Below, piece by piece: positions 1-7,800 of a stretch of DNA of 43,479 nt. The stretch comes from DATLYB01 sp964502525. Lineage in GTDB: Bacteria > Bacteroidota > Bacteroidia > Chitinophagales > CAIOSU01. The stretch spans positions 1-43,479 of the forward strand of contig CAZCXH010000022.1 of assembly GCA_964502525.1 (NCBI GenBank), given 5' to 3'. A program made the translations under genes and the position numbers. The notes beneath the pieces were generated by a model. It saw only the letters and a program-made list of their open reading frames with translations. It was not told the origin of the DNA and ran no database searches. Position 1 is the first letter of the stretch, and each line of letters opens with the position of its first letter.

Positions 1-1
1 A

Positions 2-187
2 GCGCTATGCCTGATTATCAAGCAGTTAACGCGATTTGCTGTCAAAGTTGAGAAAGATCTCGATTTCGAAGGCTCGATGATCGAGCCAATCGCCCGCTTC
101 TACAAAGGCTTTGGCGCGGTGGAGCAGGGATATTGGCGGTTGAGGAGAAATAATCTGCCCTGGTTGGTAAGATGGATGAAAGGATGA
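2..187 (+). CDS. 3' end of an unidentified gene, cut by the window edge
   Basis: Reading from base 2 there is an open frame of 61 codons ending in TGA at 185-187, with no start inside the window. The translation looks coding: it is mixed and amphipathic, with phrases such as VKVEKDLDFEGSM, IARFYKGFGAVEQGYW and LPWLVRWMKG, and no low-complexity sequence. The reverse-strand frame over the same bases looks like its shadow. I do not recognise the family. The aromatic and basic tail is compatible with a membrane-associated or lipid/glycan enzyme, but that is only a guess. The gene runs in the same direction as upp, which starts about 320 bases downstream after a repeat element, so the two need not share a transcript. 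Confidence 0.6.
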   Translation, partial: ALCLIIKQLTRFAVKVEKDLDFEGSMIEPIARFYKGFGAVEQGYWRLRRNNLPWLVRWMKG

Positions 188-336
188 GTGGAATAGAGAA
201 TGCGCTTTTTTCCCAAAGTATATACCGAGAGCAGTCGGGTTTCCGATACGAAACGTACTCTGGTCAACACCAGCATCCTGCCGTTTCATTTTTCGAAAAC
301 CTGACTTGTTTCGGTGTAAATGTTAAAATGAATAAT

Positions 337-434
337 TTAAGGGCAGTTCTAAAAATTCTACCACTTACTCCCGCTCCTTCTGGAGAGAGAAAGGGTGAGG
401 CGATAAAAAGAGCAATTTTTAGAACTGCCCTTAA
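337..434. repeat. 98-bp element with 21-bp perfect terminal inverted repeats, copy 1
   Basis: Bases 337-357 and 414-434 are perfect reverse complements over 21 positions, with the shared word GGGCAGTTCTAAAAATT. The interior carries CTACCACTT, a CTTCTGGAGAG hairpin-like core and GTGAGGCGATAAAA. A second copy with the same arms and interior lies at 2036-2132. The size, terminal repeats and lack of coding content fit a MITE or REP-like element. The bases between the partial gene and this element (188-336) show nothing I can assign. Confidence 0.75.
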
Positions 435-466
435 GGACTGAAAAATCCGATACCTCGATTTGTATT

Positions 467-497
467 ACATTCGTAATTCATCATTCGTAATTCACAA
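467..497 (+). repeat. short direct repeat upstream of upp
   Basis: The word ATTCGTAATTCA occurs twice, separated by only a few bases, immediately upstream of the upp start codon. Similar short AT-rich self-complementary words sit before trmB at 42612-42685. No promoter word can be assigned with confidence here. Confidence 0.5.
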
Positions 498-505
498 TCC
501 GCCCC

Positions 506-1156
506 ATGCTCCATAACCTTAGCGAAACCAACTCACTCGCCAGTCAATTTGTTTCTGAATTAAGGGATGTCAATGTTCAGAAAGACCGTTTCCGTTTTCG
601 AAGAAACATGGAGCGGATCGGTGAGATTTTCGCCTACGAGATAAGCAAACTTCTTGACTGGGAAGAAAGGGAGATTACCACACCGCTTGGCACGGCAAAA
701 CACATGGTGTTGGCGGAACAACCCGTGCTCGCAACCATCCTTCGCGCAGGATTGCCGCTGCACCAGGGTTTGCTCAACTTTTTTGACCATGCCGGCAACG
801 CCTTCATTGCCGCCTACCGTAAGCACAGCAGAGACGGCACGTTCTTCATCAATCTTGAATATTTGACCTCGCCCTCGCTGGCGGGCAGAATCGTGATCCT
901 TTCCGATCCGATGCTTGCCACAGGCGCGTCATTGGTGCTCACTATACAGGAACTTATGAAAGAAGGCGAGCCAAAGCATGTCCATATCGTTAGCGCGATT
1001 GCAAGCACAGCGGGCATTGAGCATGTGAAGCGTCATCTGCCGAATGTTACGCTATGGACTGCCGCAGTGGATAATGAACTCACAGCAAAGGCGTATATCG
1101 TTCCGGGGCTGGGTGACGCGGGCGATCTGGCCTTCGGAGAAAAATTGCAGGAATGA
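506..1156 (+). CDS. upp: uracil phosphoribosyltransferase
   Basis: Pyrimidine salvage enzyme that converts uracil and PRPP to UMP in the cytoplasm. The 216-residue product has the normal family length. The PRPP-binding loop DPMLATGAS is at residues 134-142, and the C-terminal uracil-binding signature YIVPGLGDAGD is at 197-207. The substrate-loop region LRAGLPLHQGLL near residues 79-90 also fits. The ATG at 506 gives a complete N-terminus. The stop codon overlaps an ATG of the next gene (ATGA at 1153-1156), so upp and tatD are probably co-transcribed and translationally coupled. A conserved enzyme with nothing unusual in its sequence. Confidence 0.95.
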   Translation: MLHNLSETNSLASQFVSELRDVNVQKDRFRFRRNMERIGEIFAYEISKLLDWEEREITTPLGTAKHMVLAEQPVLATILRAGLPLHQGLLNFFDHAGNAFIAAYRKHSRDGTFFINLEYLTSPSLAGRIVILSDPMLATGASLVLTIQELMKEGEPKHVHIVSAIASTAGIEHVKRHLPNVTLWTAAVDNELTAKAYIVPGLGDAGDLAFGEKLQE

Positions 1157-1950
1157 CCAGGATGGAACTGATTGACACTCATGCCCACCTTTATGAAGAG
1201 CAATTCAAAGACGACATTGGTGACGTGCTCCAAAGGGCGAAAGACGCTGGCGTTGCCAAAACGCTGATGCCAAATGTGGACAGCGCGAGCATTTCAGGAC
1301 TTCATCATGTCGCTGAAAAATTTCAGGGAGCCTGCCTGCCGATGATGGGATTGCACCCATGTTATGTGAAGGAAAATTTCAGGGATGAATTGAAAATCAT
1401 CGGTGAAAAACTAAGGGGAGGGCAGTATGTTGCTGTTGGCGAAACCGGATTGGATTACTATTGGGATTTGACATTTAAAGAGCAGCAAAAAGAATCTTTC
1501 ATCCAACAAATCAAATGGGCTAAACAATTGCAACTGCCGATAGTGATTCATAGCCGAAATTCATTTGACGATATTGTTGAGATGCTGAAACCGTTAAAAG
1601 ACGAAAGGTTGAAAGGAGTTTTCCACTGCTTCACCGGAGCGCTGAATGACGCCCAAAAAGTGATAAACCTTGGTTTCTACATGGGAATAGGCGGAGTAGT
1701 GACATATAAAAATTCCGGGCTGGATAAAGTGATAGAGAAAATTGACCTGAAACATATCGTCCTTGAAACTGATTCGCCTTATCTGCCACCGGTTCCGCAT
1801 CGCGGTAAAAGAAATGAAACTGCATACGTCAAATTAGTAGCGGAAAAAATCGCGCAGGTGAAAAAGCTTCCGGTGGAAGAAGTTGCAGCAATTACTTCAA
1901 AAAATGCACGTGCACTATTTAACGTGAGTTATGGATTACCGACAAGATAA
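1153..1950 (+). CDS. TatD family metal-dependent hydrolase (DNase)
   Basis: TIM-barrel metallohydrolase of the TatD/YcfH family; members are 3'-5' exonucleases acting on DNA or RNA, and some remove D-aminoacyl groups. All metal-site elements are visible: DTHAHL at residues 8-13, GETGLDYYW, IHSRN, FHCFTG and ETDSPYLPP near the C-terminus. The first ATG overlaps the upp stop by 4 bases. A second ATG three codons on (1162) gives the more typical N-terminus MELIDTHAHL and may be the true start. The last codons (about 1921-1937) form one arm of a 17-base inverted repeat whose partner is at 2223-2239, so the repeat cluster begins inside the coding sequence. The 265-residue length is normal. Confidence 0.93.
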   Translation: MTRMELIDTHAHLYEEQFKDDIGDVLQRAKDAGVAKTLMPNVDSASISGLHHVAEKFQGACLPMMGLHPCYVKENFRDELKIIGEKLRGGQYVAVGETGLDYYWDLTFKEQQKESFIQQIKWAKQLQLPIVIHSRNSFDDIVEMLKPLKDERLKGVFHCFTGALNDAQKVINLGFYMGIGGVVTYKNSGLDKVIEKIDLKHIVLETDSPYLPPVPHRGKRNETAYVKLVAEKIAQVKKLPVEEVAAITSKNARALFNVSYGLPTR

Positions 1951-2239
1951 CTTATTGAAATTCATTGCCGTCCGCTTTAGCGGACGGGAAAAAGGCATGA
2001 GGCTATGAGGCTTTAGCCAAAAAATTTGAGTTAGGGGCAGTTCTAAAAATTCTACCACTTTCTCCCTTTTCTTCTGAAGCCTTCTGGAGAGGGAAGGTGT
2101 GAGGCGATAAAAGAACAATTTTTAGAACTGCCTTTAGGATTTTGGCTAAAGCCCTTTTGCTCTTGATTCTCAACCCGTCCGCTAAAGCGGACGGCAATGA
2201 AGACAGTTGCGAGGCAGTTTTGAATCCATAACTCACGTT
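1921..2239. repeat. nested palindromic repeat cluster at the 3' end of tatD
   Basis: Four pairs of inverted arms nest around one centre. The outermost pair is 17 bases (1921-1937 with 2223-2239). Next is a perfect 26-base pair (1963-1988 with 2174-2199), each arm itself palindromic around CCGCTTTAGCGG. Then comes GGCTTTAGCCAAAA at 2009-2022 with its complement at 2140-2153. Innermost is the second copy of the CAGTTCTAAAAATT element (2036-2051 with 2117-2132). The whole could fold into one long interrupted hairpin. Open frames across it are low-information and I do not regard them as genes. It may serve as the tatD transcript end. Confidence 0.85.
2036..2132. repeat. CAGTTCTAAAAATT inverted-repeat element, copy 2
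   Basis: Perfect 16-base terminal arms at 2036-2051 and 2117-2132. The interior shares CTACCACTT, CTTCTGGAGAGGGAAGG and GTGAGGCGATAAAA with the copy at 337-434, with small insertions. It forms the core of the larger nested palindrome. Confidence 0.75.
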
Positions 2240-2270
2240 ATTTAATCTTTCCTAAGGCAGCCGAATCTTC

Positions 2271-2278
2271 TAACTTTG
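2271..2278 (+). promoter_or_regulatory. TAnnTTTG promoter word before tRNA-Ser
   Basis: TAACTTTG matches the Bacteroidota -7 consensus exactly and lies 57 bases before the mature tRNA. A TTT-rich stretch at 2247-2250 is about 20 bases upstream, the spacing expected for the -33 element. Confidence 0.6.
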
Positions 2279-2335
2279 CATTCGTTCTTTGATGTGTCTG
2301 GCGTTTTTAAACGTCTGACGCTTGTTTTTTTCTCA

Positions 2336-2423
2336 GGAGAGGTGTCCGAGTGGCCGAAGGAGCACGCCTGGAAAGTGTGTATATCCCAAAAGGGTATCGT
2401 GGGTTCGAATCCCACCCTCTCCG
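2336..2423 (+). tRNA. tRNA-Ser (anticodon GGA)
   Basis: The acceptor arms GGAGAGG (2336-2342) and CCTCTCC (2416-2422) pair fully, followed by discriminator G at 2423. The anticodon stem CACGC/GTGTG encloses the loop CTGGAAA, giving anticodon GGA. A long variable arm and a T-arm with GGTTCGAATCC complete a class II serine tRNA. The 3' CCA is not encoded. It stands alone between the tatD repeat cluster and ilvE. Confidence 0.95.
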
Positions 2424-2427
2424 CCTT

Positions 2428-2462
2428 GCCCGCGGTAGCTTTCGCGAAAGTGGGCTTATTTT
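2428..2462 (+). terminator. probable terminator after tRNA-Ser
   Basis: GCCC (2428-2431) pairs with GGGC (2452-2455), and the inner CTTTCGCGAAAG is self-complementary. The T-rich TTATTTTATT follows directly. The U-run is interrupted, so strength is uncertain. Confidence 0.5.
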
Positions 2463-2598
2463 ATTGTCCGTTTTACAATCGAATTGGGCTTTAGATTTTT
2501 TAACCTGCTCCCGAAACGAACTTAATAATCTCAATCGTTATTGTATAAAATACTTGAAGTTATTTGGTTATCTTGCTAACTAAACAAATTATCGAACC

Positions 2599-3675
2599 AT
2601 GTTTGATACTATGAATGAAACTATTGAAATTCCCGTAACGAAAACAAACCGGTCACGGCTGAAGGACGTTAATTTCCGCAAGCTGGAGTTCGGTGTGCAT
2701 CTGGCAGACCACATGTTCAGCGCAGACTATGTGAATGGCGAGTGGCAGGATGCGAAAATTCTTCCCTACGGCAAACTTTCGTTCAGCCCTGCAATATTGG
2801 CTCTGCATTACGGGCAGTCTGTGTTCGAGGGCATGAAAGCCTTCCGCATGGGCGATGGTAAAATTTCCGTTTTCAGGATAGAAAAGCATTTGGGCCGCCT
2901 GAACAAATCGCTGGAACGGATGTGCATGCCTTCAATTCCCGATGAGCTTTTTATATCTGCCATTCACAAACTGGTGGAGGTTGACCGGCAATGGGTTCCG
3001 AAAGAAGAAGATTCGTCTTTATATATTCGTCCGCTTGTCTTTGCAACGGAAGAGCGCCTCGGAGTGAAAGTTTCCGACCAATACAAGTTCTTGATTCTCA
3101 CTTCGCCTGTTGGCCCGTATTACCCCAAGCCGTTGCGCGTGAAAGTTGAAACTGAATTCGTACGTGCTGCAGAAGGAGGAACCGGATATGCAAAATGTGC
3201 CGGCAATTATGGCGGTTCATTCTATGCTTCGTCACGCGCCCGGAAAGAGGGCTTCGATCAGGTGCTGTGGACCGACAGCAAGGAGCATAAATATTTTGAT
3301 GAAGCAGGCACCATGAACCTTTTCTTTTTGCTTGATGGAATTTTGGTGACACCTCCATTATCAACCACGATTCTGGATGGCGTAACGCGCGCCTCCATCC
3401 TTGACATCGCGCGGGATTTGAATCTGCAGGCAGAGGAAAGGAGGGTAACGATTGCAGAGGTGAAGGAAGCGCTAAAGAAAGGAACGCTCTCGGAGGCTTT
3501 CGGTGCAGGTACTGCTGCTGTTGTTGCACCCATCAAAACCATCAGCATCAGCGGCAAAGATTACAACCTGCCGGATTGCGATGAAAGCTGTTTCATGCTG
3601 AGAGCAAAAAAACAACTTTCGGATGTCCGCCACGGACGTCAACCCGACATTCACGGTTGGAATTATATTATCTGA
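2599..3675 (+). CDS. ilvE: branched-chain amino acid aminotransferase
   Basis: PLP fold-type IV enzyme that interconverts valine, leucine and isoleucine with their 2-oxo acids, using glutamate/2-oxoglutarate. The 358-residue length fits the longer, eukaryote-like BCAT group. Lysine 199 in GYAKCAGNYGG is the expected Schiff-base residue. Glu235 in FDEAGTMNLFF should contact the pyridine nitrogen, and TTILDGVTRAS (about 257-267) is the phosphate-binding segment. The ATG at 2599 is used; a second in-frame ATG at 2611 is possible. It is the first gene after tRNA-Ser. The small membrane-protein gene begins 5 bases after its stop, which suggests co-transcription. Confidence 0.95.
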   Translation: MFDTMNETIEIPVTKTNRSRLKDVNFRKLEFGVHLADHMFSADYVNGEWQDAKILPYGKLSFSPAILALHYGQSVFEGMKAFRMGDGKISVFRIEKHLGRLNKSLERMCMPSIPDELFISAIHKLVEVDRQWVPKEEDSSLYIRPLVFATEERLGVKVSDQYKFLILTSPVGPYYPKPLRVKVETEFVRAAEGGTGYAKCAGNYGGSFYASSRARKEGFDQVLWTDSKEHKYFDEAGTMNLFFLLDGILVTPPLSTTILDGVTRASILDIARDLNLQAEERRVTIAEVKEALKKGTLSEAFGAGTAAVVAPIKTISISGKDYNLPDCDESCFMLRAKKQLSDVRHGRQPDIHGWNYII

Positions 3676-3680
3676 ATCTG

Positions 3681-3896
3681 ATGTTCAGGAAGTATTTATT
3701 CGGGCTTTTCACTTTCAGTCTGGGCTTGGCAATCGGGCTTTTGCTTGATTCATTTATCAGGCGCCTTTTCGGAGAACAGCTTCAGAACCCAATGTTGCAG
3801 GGAGCGCTGATTGTACTGGTTGTGGTGATTACGTTTTTCATGTGGCGCTTATCCGAGCGGTCGAGTTCCAAAAAGGAAACGGTGCCGAAAAAATAG
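3681..3896 (+). CDS. small two-helix membrane protein
   Basis: A product of about 71 residues if it starts at the ATG at 3681, just after the ilvE stop; an upstream in-frame ATG at 3657 overlaps ilvE. There are two hydrophobic segments: YLFGLFTFSLGLAIGLLL near the N-terminus and GALIVLVVVITFFMW in the second half. A basic, lysine-rich tail (SSSKKETVPKK) should lie in the cytoplasm. No enzymatic motif is visible and I do not recognise a named family. The 5-base spacing after ilvE points to a shared transcript, not necessarily a shared function. Confidence 0.7.
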   Translation: MFRKYLFGLFTFSLGLAIGLLLDSFIRRLFGEQLQNPMLQGALIVLVVVITFFMWRLSERSSSKKETVPKK

Positions 3897-4074
3897 TTTG
3901 GTAATCAATCCGGAACTTCAGACATCGTGATTGCCGGCACCGGGGAATTGCCTTCTTCAGCCTCCTTGCTTTCTGAACCAGGTTTTCCGCCTAATCTTCA
4001 GGGATAAGGTTCAGCAAAGCCAACAACTCTTATTCCATTTTTCCGTAAACCCAATGTAAAATAATCCTGGCGAT

Positions 4075-4800
4075 ATGAGGGTTCGTAAAACACGAAAACT
4101 TATGGAGATTCCCTCCTGTGAAAACTGCACATCGCGGGCAACATCGGTGTTTTGCAACCTGAAGGAAGAAGATCAAAAGTCATTGGCTGCAAGCAAAGGG
4201 TGCATGCGTTATCTGAAAGGGCAGGATATTTTCATTGAGGGAGCGCGTCCTACTGGCGTTTATTGCATTTATGAGGGGAAAGTGAAGGTGCATAAAGTTC
4301 GCGGAATCGGCAAAACGCAGATTGTCCGCCTGGCAAAGAAAGGCGACATCCTGGGTTACCGATCTCTGATTTCCGGAGGGGAATATACCTCTTCCGCCAC
4401 AGCGCTTGAAGACGCGCAGGTATGCTATATCCCAAAGAATGTGTTTATCGAACTCTTATTAAAAAGCGGAGATTTCGCTCTGAAAATAATGTACCTTTTC
4501 GCGCATGAGTTGCAACATGCCGAAGAAAAAATCACCTCTCTCGCTCAGAAGCCGGTAAGGGAGCGGCTCGCGGAAACACTGATCCTGCTGAAAGATTTCT
4601 ACGGATTAAAGGATGATAATTCCACACTGGACGTCACTATCACCCGCGAAGACCTCGCCAGCATCACCGGCACTTCCACGGAAACCGTTGTCAGGCTGTT
4701 ATCAGAATTGAAAGATGATAAGATAGTTGCATTGAACAAAAAAGCCATCATGATACTTGATATGAAAAGGCTTTTTCACATCGCTCATCTTTACGACTGA
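4075..4800 (+). CDS. Crp/Fnr family regulator with FNR-like cysteines
   Basis: Transcription factor with an N-terminal cyclic-nucleotide-binding-type barrel (about residues 30-145), a dimerisation helix and a C-terminal winged helix (about 160-241). Four cysteines align with the Fe-S ligands of E. coli FNR (C20, C23, C29, C122): here C15, C18 and C27, then C117 in the segment LEDAQVCYIP, which matches FNR's ALETSMVCEIP. The spacing between the second and third cysteines is 8 residues instead of 5. The recognition helix TSTETVVRLL keeps the Glu and Arg that FNR uses to read TTGAT half-sites. An oxygen- or redox-sensing role is therefore plausible but unproven. The TGA at 4798-4800 abuts the stop of the giant minus-strand gene with no spacer. 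The 180 bases upstream hold no clear operator. Confidence 0.88.
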   Translation: MRVRKTRKLMEIPSCENCTSRATSVFCNLKEEDQKSLAASKGCMRYLKGQDIFIEGARPTGVYCIYEGKVKVHKVRGIGKTQIVRLAKKGDILGYRSLISGGEYTSSATALEDAQVCYIPKNVFIELLLKSGDFALKIMYLFAHELQHAEEKITSLAQKPVRERLAETLILLKDFYGLKDDNSTLDVTITREDLASITGTSTETVVRLLSELKDDKIVALNKKAIMILDMKRLFHIAHLYD

Positions 4801-7800
4801 TCAATAGTTCACCAGGCTTCCCGATTTTTCATACGTCTTGCCTTCCTGGTCCGCAGCTTCAAAATGATAGAAGTACATTCCGGGCGCTATCGTGGTGCCC
4901 TTCTGATCGGTTCCATCCCATTGAATCTGATGCGCTCCCTGCAATTGATCCTCGTCAGCAATCACGGTGACCCTCTCCCCCAGCAGGCTGTAAATTGTAA
5001 TCTTTACGTGCCAATTGCCGGGCAGCCGGTATTGCAAATTAACCTCAGTGTGAAACGGATTTGGAAAATCTATCACGCTTATAGGATCAGCCGCATCAAC
5101 AGACATCCAGCCGGTGGCTTGAGTCCTCTTGAAGAAGAAATGCTCCGAACATTCCATATCCGAAATGCCATCGGTTGCCGTTACCCACCATTCGTAGAGC
5201 GTATCGTTCTTTAAATACCGGGATGCATCAATGTCCATCACCGTATCCGTGATATTCATGATTGTGATGTGATCGTAGAGGCCATTAATGCTCAGGGCAT
5301 AGCTGACGTTGTCTCCGTCAACTTCCGGAGATGCATTCCATTTCAATTGCAGCTTGTCGTCTAAAATCTCCACGGAATTATTGTAGGGATACAGCAACGC
5401 AAAATCCCCGGGCTGGTCGTCAACAGGATTTACTTTAAGTTTAAATACATCAGATTTTGTTCCGATTCCGTAATCAGCTATCACCTCAAAATCCTGAACT
5501 CCGTTGCGGTTTGGAACAGATGTAATGAGTACGGTTCCGGTCGAAGAATCAATCCTGACGTCAGCAAGATCGGATGCAGCAGGATACAGACGGTAAACCA
5601 CCGGCAGCGAAGTGTCGCCCACCAAAGTGCCTGAACGCTCCACTACGCGCACGGTGCCCACCATGTCCATGTAAACATGCGGATCGCACTGGTAATTGTA
5701 GAAGCCCGATGCATCAAACACCCAGCTGAACTTCCATCCCGGTCCGGCAACATCATTTCCAAACCCAACCGGGTTATTCGGATATGCCAGCGTATCGAAA
5801 TTCACATTATGCCATCCCTCCGTATTAGTCCATTCCACCGTATCGCCTTGCAATATCACCAGATTGCGCGGTGAGAATGCCATGTTGAATACGCTCACAT
5901 GATGCTTGATGGGCGGGCGGTTTGGCAATACAGTCACCGATCCAATCATGCCCATTAACGCATGCGGGTCGCACTGGTAATCATATTTCCCCGGAATATT
6001 AAACTGATGGGAGAAAACCCATCCCGGTGCATCCACCGCATTACCGAACCCTTCCGGATTATCCGTGAAAATTGCCGTGTCAGCATTCACATTATGCCAT
6101 CCGTCATAGTTAGTCCATTCAACAATATCGCCCTGGAACACATACACATCCTGCGGGATGAAAACATTACTCCTCGCCTCCACAGGGTATGAGTTGGGGG
6201 ATGTCGCATTAGCCAAGACCGTCACAACTTCAGTGGTTGTGAAATCTTCGCTTACCGCAACATCCCCGCTCAGACTGATCGCTGGCAATTCGGTGGCTGC
6301 ATTAATAGTTAAAGTAAATGATGCTGAGGCGGTGTTGTTATTTACCTCACCGTCATTGGCGGTAACGGTAAATATCTGAATGCCATGCCGCCCCTGAACC
6401 GGCTGAATCGTAACCTCCCCGCTGGCTGCATTAATCGCTACCTGCGCAAAACTGACCGAAGACGGATTCAGGCTGTATTGAACAATCTGCGGTAATTCAT
6501 CCAGCGGAACGGGGAGCGCGGTAACCGTTACTGATCTCGTGCCGGTGAAATCCTGATCTTCCGTCACATCACCGCTAAGCGTGAAAAGCGGTGCATCATT
6601 GCGCGGATGAATCATGAGCATGAATGCGCCTGTTGCAATGTTGTTTAATGACTGTCCGTCATTGGCAGTCACCGTAAAGAGCTGATCGCCATTTCCATCG
6701 GGCACTGCGGAAATCATTACATGACCCGTTGCAGAATCAAACATGATGTTTGCAAAATCAACCGATGGAGGATTCAGCGAGTAAACAACCCCTTGCGAGA
6801 TTTCATCTGCCGGAACCGGATTGGCGATGGCATCAACCATCGCAGTAATCGGGAAGTCTTCATTCAGATGAATGTCCTGGCTCATGTGAAACAACGGAGC
6901 GTCATTCACCGGCTCAACCGCAAGCATGAATGACCGTGATGCCGTATTATCGGAAGACTGTCCGTCATCGGCAGTCACCGTGAATAGCTGGCTTCCGTTA
7001 GCATCCTGAATGGAAGAAACAGTTACCAATCCCGTGATGGAATCAAAATCTATTGCCGCAAAACCAACGTAACGCGGAGTTAAAGTATAGATAACATTTT
7101 GATTTATTTCATCCAGCGGAACCGATGCGGGAATCATATCAACCGTTTGGGATGAAGCGAAATCTTCCGCCACCGCCACGTCTCCGCTCACTGAGAACAG
7201 CGGAGCATCATTGACAGGCTGAACGCTGAGCGTGAACGACTTCAAAACCGTATTATTGACCGGTTGCCCGTCATCTGCGGTAATGGTGAAAACCTGAACT
7301 CCATTTGCATCCGGAATTGAGGTGGCGGTGAAATGTCCGGTTTGCGCATCAAACTCTATGTTGGCAAACGAGACTGACGCTGGGCTTAATGAATAAGTAG
7401 CCACCTGAGCCGCTTCATCCGCTGGAATGTTACCCGGAGTGACGCTGACTGCGGCAGTATCCGAAAAATCTTCTGTCATGTAGAGATCGTTGCTCACGCT
7501 GAAAGCGGGCGCATCATTGACCGGCAAAATTTTCAACATGAAAGTTCCGGTAGCGGTGTTGTTAACGCCTTGTCCGTCATCAGCCGTGATGGTGAAAATC
7601 TGGGTGCCGTTTCCATCAGGAATAGCGGTAATATTAACTTTTCCCGTAGCCGGATTAAAGCTGATGTTTGCAAAATCAACAGAAGCCGGGCTGAGTGAAT
7701 AAGAAATAATCTCTCCGGCTTCATCCGCAGGCACCGCCTCTTTGACGATGTTGACCTTCGCGGTAAGCGAGAAATCCTCGCTTAACACTACATCGCTGCT

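Noticed and set aside
1936..2236. Two minus-strand frames in the tatD-tRNA gap
   Set aside because: They are translations of the palindromic repeat cluster with no protein-like features.
3098..3557. Minus-strand frames over ilvE
   Set aside because: Shadows of a confidently identified gene.
3897..3912. Possible operator (TTTGG and ATCAA words) upstream of the FNR-like gene
   Set aside because: Spacing and one half-site do not fit the consensus, and it lies more than 160 bases from the start.
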